A program made the position numbers and the translations under genes. The notes beneath the pieces are model-generated. The model did not search any database. It was not told where the DNA came from and saw only the letters and a list, made by a program, of their open reading frames with translations. A stretch of DNA of 64,000 nucleotides, taken from positions 4,402,001 through 4,466,000 of the forward strand of contig CM038919.1 of assembly GCA_021904315.1 (NCBI GenBank). Reading direction: 5' to 3'. Source of the DNA: Sphagnum magellanicum. Taxonomy: Eukaryota > Streptophyta > Sphagnopsida > Sphagnales > Sphagnaceae. Of the stretch, positions 36,900-47,924 are shown in pieces (the stretch's first letter is position 1; every line of letters starts with the position of its first letter).

Positions 36900-38105
36900 C
36901 CAACAACACCAAAGCCACACTCCAATTCCTCTGAAAATTTCAGCTATGACATAATTTAATTTTCAGTGAAAAAATCATTCAATATTCAATAACTTTTGGA
37001 CTGCAAGTAGAAACGTCAAGGAACCAAGCCCATGCACCCCTCCTCGTTGAGAGATTTCCAAAGACCCCATGAACACGATCTGAAGCATCCCGGTTTGGTG
37101 GATCTCATAACTACAAAACAAACTTCTTTCCTTCCTGGATAAATAGGTGTACAGGTGAAGCACAAAAGAGCTCAATTTCCCAAATCTTGGTTTCAATGTC
37201 AGAGCTATCTTCAAAGTTACCCTGTCTTTGAGCCCTAGTTTGACCCTGTAATCCCTGTTGCATCCCCAGTTTGAGTGTAGCCCTAAAGTGATTGCAACTG
37301 GGTACTGTTTAATGACACTGCGAATAATCAGTTCATAACATTTTGTGGGATATTATTCTGAGAGATCTTGATTAATGAAGAATATGTATAGGGGGAAGGT
37401 GCAGGTAAGATAAATACAGAACTAGGGATGAAACTCCTGTAAGGATAAATTTAGGTGGGAAATCTAGTTTGCTCTTCTCTTTTGTTCTATTTTCATCCTA
37501 GTTTTTTTAATCTCGTCCCCACTTTGGGAAAAAGTGGTAACCAGCACCCCGAGTTTGGGGTATTTTATGGATACCCTCAAATTTTCTCCATGTTTTGATC
37601 ATAGTGGAGGTCTCTGTCCTTCAGAGTACTATTTTTCTCAACGTCCGCCCAACCGTTCATGAAATAGAGCAAGTTTGAGAAATTACTATGTATATTTCCC
37701 AACCCAGAGCTTGAAATTTTTATCTGAACTGGATGTATTTCATCACACTAGTTAATGATGAGAGGCAATCAGTATGTATGGTCCATGGGCATGATCTCTG
37801 GATGATTTACATCCTGATCAGTGTTTTGGTTGCTTTTTTGGACAAAAAGAAGGGATTTTTGGTGAAAAAATGTTTTTCTAGTTGAAAGTTTGATTTTCTT
37901 TTGAGAAAACTAACCAAATATTTAATAACACAAAATGGAAAAGGAAACCCTGATCCCTGATGTAGAATGTAGGTCGCAAGGTGTATTTCTGCAATTTTGG
38001 ATATTTACTTTTCTTTCATTTCAATAAAAATTGGTAGAAAACCTTTCTTCCTACTTCACTTTTTACTTCTTTATTTAAAGTGGCATGGTCAATCAATCAA
38101 ATATT
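36900..38105. other. intergenic DNA, no gene seen
   Basis: Only short frames without exon-like borders or family signals. The R1 repeat copy 2 begins at about 38108. Confidence 0.5.
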
Positions 38106-38107
38106 AT

Positions 38108-39006
38108 TGCCCCTCTTGGAGGGAAGGATGGACAAGCTTGGTTTCAAGTCACACAGGCTACCTTATGGACAAAGGTGATTCAAATACATATTCCAATTTC
38201 AATGGGACATAATCATCGAGAGTTGTGGGATCAATTGAGGGAAACAACAAACTCACAACCAATTACACAATTCAAAGCAAATTAAAGAAAATAACCTAAG
38301 GTTTTCAAAACATATTCAAAACAGCCTTTTACATGGGACACAATCATCCAAAGTTGTGGGATTAAGTAAGGGGAACAATATACTCACAACCAATCACACA
38401 ATTCAAACAAAATACAGAAAATAACATAAGGTTTGCCAATCAAGCATGATCAAGAGGCCCTGAGTTCACCCTCTCTAAGGCTAATGCCTTCTCCAATAAG
38501 GTGGGATCTCCCTCCAACCATAATGGCCACACAACATTGTTCCCCAATTCTTTCCCCTTGAACACTAAGTACATTCCCAACACTTTGAACAACCTATTGA
38601 CAAAAAGAACCTATTACACTAAGAGTTCACCTTTATATATCACATATCTAGCACAACCTATATAGGAATTGAACACACCACAACTTGCAAGAGAGTTGTA
38701 ACTCATAGCCATTGGGGTACTGGCTATATGTTTTCAAACACACATATTCTTGTAAGAACAACAGAGCTCTTGCTGAGGTCAGGCGGGAGGTGCAAGGGAA
38801 GCCATCTCAATCACCACCATGTTAGTGGAGTCAGGGACCACAATATCATTATCGGAGCTGACAACACTCGTTGGGACATTTTCCAGTGGCCCTTCAATGG
38901 AGTTCAGAATTTCCATTCCTCCTGGAATGCCTGCAAGAAAAACCCAAACCCCAAAATATGTGAGCAAGATGGTGTTCCCTCTATTTCCTTGTACAAATTG
39001 TGGGCG
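38108..39006 (-). repeat. dispersed repeat R1, copy 2, carrying an exon-like segment
   Basis: About 900 bp aligned with 19165-20065. On the minus strand an open segment at 38779-38930 follows a good acceptor (TTTCTTGCAG) and ends in TGA. It reads IPGGMEILNSIEGPLENVP and continues for about 30 residues rich in Ser, Val and Asp. I do not recognise the parent protein. The arrangement looks like the last exon and 3' UTR of a plant gene carried in a repeated unit, since the other copy has the same segment but broken. Confidence 0.6.
38779..38930 (-). pseudogene. orphan terminal exon of an unidentified gene (captured fragment)
   Basis: About 50 codons from a splice acceptor to TGA, with balanced codon use for its surroundings. 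No upstream exon was recognised on this strand. Because the homologous segment in R1 copy 1 (about 19840-19985) is disrupted, this is better read as a duplicated gene fragment than as part of a live gene. Confidence 0.4.
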
Positions 39007-39659
39007 CGTACTGATTGGGTACCTTCTCAATACCCCTGATCTTCATCCTGTTTCAACCAGCAGAAAAGAGTTATTTGGCCTCCATGACTGTTGACATAGT
39101 TATTGACAGGGGTCCAAGGGAAGCCCAAAATAATACCAGTGAGGCTTTAAAGCATAGTGATCCCTAACACCCATTGGAAAAATCTCTTCTCAATGGACTC
39201 ATCATTCCAGGTTTTGATATCAAAAATTTGGCGAATTTGTCCAAAAATTTAGCAAATTTAGTTGACCTTACACTAGAAAAATAGAAAATTTTTAAAGAAA
39301 AATTACCAATTTTTCAGTTGAAACAAGAAAAAAAATGTTAAAATAAAGCACTGCCTCCTTTTAAGTGGAAACCCATTGACTTTTGGTTAGTGTATATTGG
39401 GGATAATCATATCACTAAGATTGCATAATGCACACACTGTGAATTTTCTAAAGTCACCACTAGGCTGTACATGACCTTACAGGCTTTTTGTATGGTCTTG
39501 AACATGTTACAATAGGAAATTTGAAGGACGTTTCATATAGGATAAGTGATTATCTTGCAGCCATTGAGCTCAGTAGAGGCCTGCTGTCAAAAGTGCCAAA
39601 ACATGAGTGAGACGGCCCCTTCTCCTATTCTGAGAATTTCTGAGAAGTTTTTTTTTTCT

Positions 39660-39850
39660 CTTTTGTTTTTGTTTTCTGATGTAGGGGAAGTGGTGGTCCA
39701 TCCTTAAGTAGATGTGACCAAATTTGGCTATAAACTTGGTATGAAAGTTAAAACATTTAAGCATCCTTCTATATATTTTGTGAAGTGCTGGCACATGTTA
39801 TAGAAATCTGGAAAAAATTAAAGATTAAATTCTTGCGAATTTGAGCCATT
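39660..39850. repeat. MITE-like family R5, copy
   Basis: Contains 'aaatttggctataaac', 'atgaaagt', 'ccttctatatatttt' and 'gaaatctgg', the same order of words as at 41.75-41.86 kb and 0.22-0.33 kb. Confidence 0.6.
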
Positions 39851-40357
39851 TCAACATATATACAATCCTTTGAATATGTTGAAATCAGAATTTCCAGGTA
39901 AAAAAATTGCAAAAGACTTCCAGAGAAATTCACTGATACTCATGTAAAACATTTTTTGAAGAACAACAAACAATTTTTAATGGCCTAATGAAGAGCTGTT
40001 TTTCTTTTCATTCTCCTTCTTCTTTCAGTTTTCTGATTTCATAAAAGAGGCAAGTTTTTGCTGGAAAACATGTTCTAAATCTCCCCCAAAAAATTACATG
40101 GTGGCAAACATCCCCGCCCCCCACACACAACTCCCCAAAAAAAATCAATCAAGCTTCAATTTTCCACCACAAACTTTTTGGGATGCCTTTTCCACTCTGC
40201 AATAAAATTTTCTAATTTGCCCCCTCCCAATAATTTTTTTAATTTAAAAATTTGAAAAAAAAAACTTTTTGAGATGAACATAGACAAAATCACACAAGAT
40301 CAACTAAAGATTTGTACTAAATGATAGAGGAGTGGGAACAGTAACAAGGGGGTGGGG

Positions 40358-40579
40358 CTAACCCATGGCCTCTGTTGGTGCTGGTCTTGAAGAATTAGGA
40401 GAAGAAGCAGCCTGGGACAGAACAGCCTGTGGCCTATATCTGTTTTTGTAAAGGCTGCAGGCAGTGAGGGTGAGCATAATCAATAAAAGCATGAGTTTTG
40501 CTATCTCCATTACAACACCAAACACCACTGACGCCGACCATTGCACTGATGGTGGCTCGGCATCTGCAGCTATCATCAT
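40358..40579 (-). CDS. possible small single-pass membrane protein (73 aa), hypothetical
   Basis: A complete ATG-to-stop frame in a GC-richer patch. It has a short acidic N-terminus, one hydrophobic segment at about residues 18-43 (VVFGVVMEIAKLMLLLIML...), then a basic KNRYRP stretch and a Ser/Pro/Ala-rich tail, which suits a tail-anchored or type I single-pass peptide. About 80 bases upstream of the first ATG there is an acceptor-like GGGTGCAG, consistent with an intron in the 5' UTR. I recognise no family. Balanced codon use and a clean membrane topology argue for a real gene, but its short length means chance cannot be excluded. Confidence 0.4.
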   Translation of the reverse strand: MMIAADAEPPSVQWSASVVFGVVMEIAKLMLLLIMLTLTACSLYKNRYRPQAVLSQAASSPNSSRPAPTEAMG

Positions 40580-41093
40580 GTCACCTCTTCTCAGTTCAAC
40601 GAGAAATCAGTCCTTGCACTGCTCTTGAGAACTGAGTCCTTCACAATATGTCCTGCACCCAAAGAAAAAGAAAAGAACATCACAATCAGACTTTCAAAAC
40701 AAAAGCTATTGAAAATCGACTCAAGAATCAAACTTTCTGAAAAAAACAGCTATGGAAAATCAATCGAATTGATAAAAAATTGCACCACTTTGAGGTGACG
40801 ATGGAGTCTTTGAGATAAGGTGCTGTGTAGGAAAGTAGCAGCAAAGAGAGTTGAAGATGGTGTGGACAATCAGAGTGTGTGCAGTCAGGTCCTTGTGAGA
40901 AAAATCTCCCAGCTTGCTAATGCAGTTTCAGCGGATTCAACTGATGTAAATTATTGCCAGTGCTTCCTGCTGCATCTGCCCTTCTAACCTGTGGCAGAAG
41001 AACCCTCCCAGCTAAACTCTAGACCTCGTAATCCGCATGTGTACGTCCCTGCCCCAATGTAAATCACTCCTTATAATTTAGACATGGAGAAGG

Positions 41094-41587
41094 AAGAGAA
41101 GAAGACAATGCACTGCGCTAGCAGGCAACGCTATTTATGGTTGCCAACCTTGAAAGTATGTTATGTAACATAATGAAAAGTGACCCTGAACACATTCCAG
41201 GCAATTGACAAGGGGCAAACCCCAGCAAGTAGAAATCTTAAACCACCACCTTTGGATCCAGATCCAAAGGCGGTAATGTTACATACTTTCAAGGTTACCG
41301 TCTTTGGATCTGGATCCAGATCCAAAGGCGGTAATGTTACATACTTTCAAGGTTACCGTCTTTGGATCTGGATCCAGATCCAAAGACGGTAACCTTGAAA
41401 GTATGTAACATTACCGCCTTTGGATCTGGATCCAAAGGTGGTGGTTTAAGATTTCTACTTGCTGGGGTTTGCCCCTTGTCAATTGCCTGGAATGTGTTCA
41501 GGGTCACTTTTCATTATGTTACATAACATACTTTCAAAAGAGGCAACCATAAATAGCGTTGGTGCCGTGCATTGTCTTCTTCTCTTC
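41094..41587. repeat. near-perfect palindrome of about 490 bp (foldback)
   Basis: The sequence reads into its reverse complement around a centre at about 41372/41373 (TGGATCCA). Outer arms start 'agagaagaagacaatgcac' on the left and end with its complement on the right. Inner arms share 'ccctgaacacattccaggca' and 'gtatgttacataac'-type words. The left arm carries one extra 58-bp unit (starts at about 41254, 41312 and 41370), so the arms differ by one repeat plus a few bases near 41145 and 41565. There is no coding frame. A transcript would fold into a long double-stranded RNA. Confidence 0.92.
41254..41385 (+). repeat. 58-bp tandem repeat within the palindrome
   Basis: Two full units and the start of a third, each beginning 'ggatccagatccaaag', spaced by 58 bases. 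Each unit itself has internal dyad symmetry around GGATCC. Confidence 0.85.
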
Positions 41588-41722
41588 TAAAAAACAAATC
41601 TTACTTTGTTCAGTTCTTTATTTTTACTAGTGGGGACCCGCTTATGACCCCACCCTATTATTAGGGTTAGTGTTAGTTAGCCCGGTCTGCTCGGAGGACA
41701 TTAGTGAATTTTGTTTTAAATT

Positions 41723-41990
41723 AGGATCATCCTTTAGGAAGATTTAGCCAAATTATGGCTATAAACCAAACATGAAATATAAATTTTTAATCATCCCTTT
41801 TATATATTTGGCTACATACTGGAAACCAAATATAGGGATCTGGCGATTTATTAAAAAATAAATAAAAAATCATCACTTCTGATGATTTGAAACCTTTCAA
41901 AAACACTTCATTAAAATAGATGGTTCAAGTAGGGTAGCCAAAAATACAGAAGGATGTTTAATTTGGCTAAATCTCCTTGTGGATAATCCT
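41723..41990. mobile_element. MITE-like element, family R5, with terminal inverted repeats
   Basis: The imperfect terminal inverted repeats at 41723-41754 and 41960-41990 (aggatcatcc...agatttagccaaatt and its complement) bound about 268 bp of AT-rich, non-coding DNA. No clear target-site duplication was seen. Related sequence occurs at about 170-340, 39660-39850, 58085-58185 and 58470-58560. Confidence 0.65.
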
Positions 41991-42205
41991 TGCTTTGGAT
42001 AACACTTCAGCTACATCACAAAATTGACCCCAAAAATAAGAAAACCTGTCCAACCTTGTTTTTTCTGCCTATATATATATACTTTTCTCTGTGTCCAGTG
42101 GTCGGCGGAAACTCGCCTCGAGAATTCCGTCCATTCTTTCCGCATGGATGCATTCTGAACTGCACTCTCCGGCAGTTAATCATCCAGGTGCAGTAATATA
42201 CAGAG

Positions 42206-42237
42206 GCCGGTTCTGCCACAGAAAATGCAGAACCGGC
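42206..42237. repeat. perfect 11-bp GC-rich hairpin
   Basis: GCCGGTTCTGC at 42206-42216 is exactly complementary to 42227-42237, with a 10-base loop. It lies in a GC-rich island (42080-42290) within AT-rich DNA. Confidence 0.8.
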
Positions 42238-43181
42238 AGCATAATTGTCACGTCACAGACAGACAACGCAATTAATATATAAGATTCTTCCTTATGCTCA
42301 CTGGTCCTTGCATGACTCCTCGGTTATATAAAGCTGGTTCTTTATTTCATTTTCAGATTTTAAGATTAAAACCTTAAATACTTTTGCAAATTTTCATAGG
42401 CCAAAAACAAATCAGCAATCATTACAAAACTCTAATATCCAAACAAAAAAATGTGATCACATTTCAAAGATATACAACACACAAAAAAACTAGATTAATT
42501 CTCTTTCAATTCATTCTGCTTAAATGTTTTTGAATTCATCTAACTATTGCTTTTAATCTAATTATGAATCTAACAAATCTCCTAGATGATTAGGAGTCTT
42601 GCAACCCACTCTTGTATAATTTGGTCAATTCTTCTTCACAAAAATTAATTTCTCAATGTTATTTACAAATAACATCTTCTCAAATTGGGGAGAATTCTAG
42701 CAAGAGAAAGATTTCTCTTAATTTCACTTTGAGAACCTACAATCCCTAATATCTTTCTAATTAAAAAGCCGACAATTGGGAACATGGTTTCATGTTTCTT
42801 TTACCATTCCAAAGGACATTTGATTATTTTGCATCCACCTTATATCTATGAAATATCATTAATTCTCAATTAACGAGGTCCTTCGTGGGTTTGTTGAAGT
42901 TGGCCACCATCCCAAAAATGTCCAAGCTCCTTTCTTCATCAAGTTTGTAAGCAAGGGAACTTTCAGCTTCATATAATAGATGCAATTGATGACAATATAT
43001 CAAAAACATAAGAAACAAGGATTTCCTATCATACTTTTCAACTATGGTCACCCCATGTTCACAACCAATTTTTTAAAAAAGATCAATTTCAAACTCTTGA
43101 ATCTAGGATCTAACATCAAGGCTAATAGATTATAACTTCTTCTCTTATAATATCTTGTTAAGAAAAAAGGGGGGAAAAAAA

Positions 43182-43640
43182 TCACCTCGATGACCTCCTT
43201 TCTAATGTTTTTTGCAAATGTTCCAAATTCAATGATTTTTTAGATGCTTGAAATAAGCCAATGGTAATGTGTTTAGACATCCACTTTTTTTCCAAGAAAT
43301 TCAAAACTAATGCAAAAACATCATGTGGCCCTTTGGACATCCACAAATCAAAAATTGTAGTAACAAAAACACATTTTGCCAAAACTAATAAGAAATATGT
43401 TTATTTTGTCTTTTTAACCAAGTCTAGTAACATTTTTCAACTAAAGGTTTTTTTGAAAGGGAAAACAACATGAAGGCATAATTGCATTACTAAATGTTTT
43501 AGTCAAATACTTTGAATAAATTGAATGGGCAATGGTTTTGATAACTAATAAACCCAAATCTTCCACAAAAAAAATATAATGCACATTATCTTTTTTGTAA
43601 TGATCCATGCCCCCCAAAAAAATTAGAAATGGCACTTGCA
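43182..43640 (-). pseudogene. hAT-like (DUF659-type) transposase remnant
   Basis: Minus-strand frame 43182-43382 contains TIFDLWMSKGPHDVFALVLN followed by FL...HITIGLFQAS, the well-known block in which plant hAT-type transposases carry the first catalytic Asp. Immediately upstream, frame 43441-43641 has DLGLLVIKTIAHSIYS... ending with FPFQKNL, the expected preceding region in the same order, after a frame change near 43.4 kb. The downstream catalytic parts and the C-terminal dimerisation block were not found. It is a decayed internal fragment and belongs to a different subgroup from the remnant at 3.4-3.9 kb. Confidence 0.65.
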
Positions 43641-44199
43641 TTTATTGTAAGCCTTTTCTTTGTGAGTTGTCTTTCTAATGGAAATTTTGAGTGCAAATTT
43701 TTTTTCACAATTAGTACATGGTCTACATCCAATTTCTTTTTAATGTAGTTTTTTTTTTTTTTGAAATATGAAACACATTTTTTCTTCAACTTTGTTTTTT
43801 GTTCCAACATTGCATGACTTATTGGTCTATTGTAACACAACATACAACTCTTGACCTATGGCACCTAAACATTAATTGTGATTCAACATTGACAAAAAAC
43901 AAACCCAAGTTGAAAATTTTCTACCTTGGGGTTTGCACTTTTAACTTTTGTTCATGTAATTGTTTTATAATAAATTGCATTGTATCATCATTTTTTGATT
44001 GAAAGCTTGGAATTTCTTTAGACCTTTCACCTTCAATTTTTTCCTTTGGTCTTATTTCACTTTCATTTATGAATACATCACATCCTCCATCTAGAAAATT
44101 TGGTCCAATTTCAAGATGTATTAACATACTAAGGCTAAAAAAACTAAACAATTACATTCTTTCCAATTTTGCAAAATGTGAAAATGCACATAAGTTGAT

Positions 44200-45880
44200 T
44201 CACTTTTCATGAAAGACATTGTGCAAGTAAAATGTTCAAGTGTTCAAGTGAGAAACTACCCCAAAATGTATTTTAACAATAGAAGATAAAAGTTAAGGTT
44301 GAAAGCAATGTTTCAAATTTGGAAATTATTCATGCACAAACAAATCCAAACATATTATTAACACATTATTTTCACTATAAGAGAAAAAACAAACATACTT
44401 AAAAGAAATTTTTTTTTCCAAAGCCTTGCAACCACTAACCTTCTGCCTTCGACAAAACTCCAACCTACAAGACAATGTAAAGGTAGAAATAGTATTAATC
44501 ACAAAGGGGGGAAACAATATGATGAACATTAGTAACTAACAACAACAATGTTGATACTTAAAATAAATGAACTTGATGAACATTTGTAGCAACATGGCTA
44601 ACACTAACAATGACACGATTATCATTATCAACAACACGATGAACACCAAATTTAAAAAAAAATATTTCAACTGTTTGTTAATGAACATGATGAAACCCTA
44701 CAATTGACAACACAATGAACACTAACAATATTGTCAATATTTCATCTATTCATTGACAACTAAGAGGAGAACCATCAACAACATGATGATACAACTAACA
44801 ACAACAAGATGAGCATTGATAATCAACAACAAAATGATGGACTTCAACAACACAATGAGCACCTTCAAAAACACAATGAACACTAAAAACAATGTATTTG
44901 ATTTATAGTCTTGCTTCCCATATAGGAAAAATGATACTTCAAGCCTACACCCTAAATCTAAATACAATTTCCACCTTAAACTTAAACCTTGTCTCCATCT
45001 TTAATTTAAATCCATAACTAAGCCTAAACTCCCTATTTTTAAACCCTTAAAAACCAAACTTGAAGGTTTTTATGAACTGAATATCTCAAATTACATACCT
45101 TGAAATCCGGATATCAACTTGATTATCACCTTGAATGATATTTGATTGGTTCTTTACGTGAGAATGGCCTTAGATTTCAACTATAGTTTGGCACTCATCC
45201 AACATTGGTTTATTCATTTAATTGTTAAATTAATTTTTTGTAAAGATGATTAAAAGTAAGGTTTTATGAAAAAAAAATTATAATTTTGGTTTTTAACTTT
45301 GGTGAAGCAAGGTCTTTAATTGTTATATATGGTGCAAGTTCAGAATATGGGTTTCATTTTTGCCTTTCAAGAGCCAATAAAATTAAGGTTTAAAGATTTG
45401 AATGGAAACAAACGATTCTTTTTGTAGTTCCTAGTAAAAGAATGTGAAATAAAAAAAATCCAATAAATACCCCTAATTTATAATTGGGGTATTTAATCTA
45501 GGTCGAAAATGGTGATGAATTGTTTTGGAAAGCTGGGAGGGGCTTAATTTTTTTCTTTTCAATTTCTAGGGTTGGGGGGGGAGGGGGAGGAGAAATTTTT
45601 CAAAATTTGTTTCGAATGTGTTCCCATTAAGTTCACCAATGGTTCCCAAAGTGTTTCCCAATGTTCCCAATAACATTTCATTTTTGATCCCATATTGTTT
45701 GGTTGTGGTTCAACTCCCATGTATATAACTAGTAAAAAGGGGTGAGGCAAAAAGGAGCATGACAAAGGATGCTTCTAGTTTAGGGAGGGAAGCATGTTTA
45801 GGTTTCTATTTTGGGAAGTACCTTATGTTCCAAAAATATTAGTGATGGGTCAATGAAATGGCTCCTTCTCAAAGAAAAAA
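44200..45880. other. AT-rich intergenic DNA with simple repeats
   Basis: No gene seen. Between about 44560 and 44900 the words 'aacaacacaatgaacac' recur in a degenerate tandem pattern (about 20-30 bases apart). Short frames across it are chance. Confidence 0.55.
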
Positions 45881-46470
45881 AAACAAATTGTGGATTGACT
45901 ATTCTAATTTATTTTTAAGAATTGGATTGGGAGGTTCTTCATAAAAGTCAAGAACCACCCAACATTGGTTTTTACACATTCCAATTCTAAAAGAACTGAA
46001 TGTCATAGCCATGCACCACTTGTATTTTATCCATTTGGTAGACAATACTATTTAGTCATTTAGATGTCTAAACATGGGATGTTGCAGTCCATGAGTGATG
46101 ATTTTTTGTGACACCTTGGAATGAAGTCAACTATGTATTTGATGTGTTTACTTGATTTTGGGGGTTAAAACTTAGTTTAATTTTGCATTATAGAGTGATT
46201 AGCACTTTCAACAAATGTGTTTTGCATGATGAATTGACAAAATTTTGATGTTTCATATATATATATATGTAAACATCAAAACATTATTTTTTTATTGAAT
46301 ATAATTTTTTTTTTTTCAACTTGAAAATCAAATTTTTGTCATATACACAAGATTTTATTGAAAAAATGGCCTTAATTTTGATAGATTTCTGAAAAAAATT
46401 CAAACCACCATATTTTTACAACCTATTCTGACAAGAAGCCCAAATATAAAAGGATTCCTATTTTTATTTA
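45880..46470 (+). repeat. dispersed repeat R2/R4, copy 4
   Basis: About 590 bp aligning with 24730-25345 in the same orientation ('ggttcttcataaaagt', 'acttgtattttatccattt', 'gcatgatgaattgac', 'cccaaatataaaaggattc'). Diverged and non-coding. Confidence 0.65.
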
Positions 46471-47924
46471 TTTTCATGTTTGGTCTATAAAAAAATTTAG
46501 TTAAATCAGGTTATATCACAAAATTTGGAAGGGAAAAAAATTGCAAACCATATCAAATTAACAAAAATGAAAGAAAAGTTTGAACTTCATACAATTAATC
46601 CAATCTTAGAATCCTTCCAACTAACCAACTTCACCTTTGTGGGGATGTTCAATAAATGCCGTAGTGCAACAACACTCGAAAAAGTTAGGCATTGTAATCA
46701 TGAATGAACATATTACACAATGACTTTGACATCTTCGCCATTATTTTGGTACATATGAAATGTGGGCAAGGGTATTGTGCGAGGCATTGAAAACGTGAAG
46801 TAAAAGATTTTGCTCTAAAAATTGTGTTGAAGACCAAATGTGTCAACCTTGCTTAATGATTACAAGATTCATGGTAATGAGCACAAGGGATGAGGCATTT
46901 TGAATTGAATTCTTATGTTCTAGGGTCCTTGGAATGTTGCAATTATGTAACCTTGATGCTCCTAGCAAATTTGGATTTTAGTTGCTTGTGTCTAATAACA
47001 AAGGTAATATAAATTTGGAGTGAATGCACAACTCGACTAAGCCTTCCAACATTCATGTGTGCCATCTTGAAGCTTTGCTAGCACTATTTTGAATGCCCAT
47101 TTGTGCTTTTGTCATTGTTGATTGGATGGTGTTTTCAACATTCTACAATCAGCTTGACGCGCTCCCAAGTCACGGGGTGAAACACACTTGAGGGTTTCAC
47201 AAAGTCAAGTTGCGGAAAGTTGAACTTGGTAGCACGCTCCCGGCTTCCAACTCTAGAAAGGGGTAGAGGGTCGAGTTGGGAGCCCCGGGATTAGACTAGG
47301 AAGAGGGACTAGCTTAGCTTGTGTGATTCTGCATCCAAAAACCAACCCCACGAGGTTAGTTTAGCATTCGGGACACCCTTTGGTGTTGGGACTTGCCACG
47401 GGCACTTGGACACACAAGACTCATCACGGCCCGGACTCGGGGGAAGCCATCACCTTCCCCCATATAGTATTCTCTGCAGCTCGCCACCGAGGCTACATCC
47501 AAATGGCACAAATTCCCGGGACTCCCAAGTTGGAGTCCCGAAATTGTCCCGAAATTGTCCCGGTTGGAGTCCCGGGACTTTGGGAGGTCATATCTTCTCG
47601 CCCTGACCTCCGATCGCGACGAGGTCTGAAGCAAAGTTATAGCCCTCGTCGAGATCTTTTCAACGCCATGTCGCACGCTCAAATCGGACGTCGGGAAGAG
47701 GTCGATTCCCGACTTTTAGTGGTCGGGAGTCAAACTGCCAGTTTGACTCCCGGCCCTTCTTTTGCCCATAACTTGGGCTGCAGATATCCGAATTGCCAAT
47801 GCGAGGGCATTTTCGATATCTACGTTTCAAGACCTTTCCAATGGCACCAAGAACACCCCAATGCGAGGTGTTTTGCCCCTTGCTGTCGAGCTCTAAACAT
47901 TCAGGAGTCCCGGAAGACTCCCAA

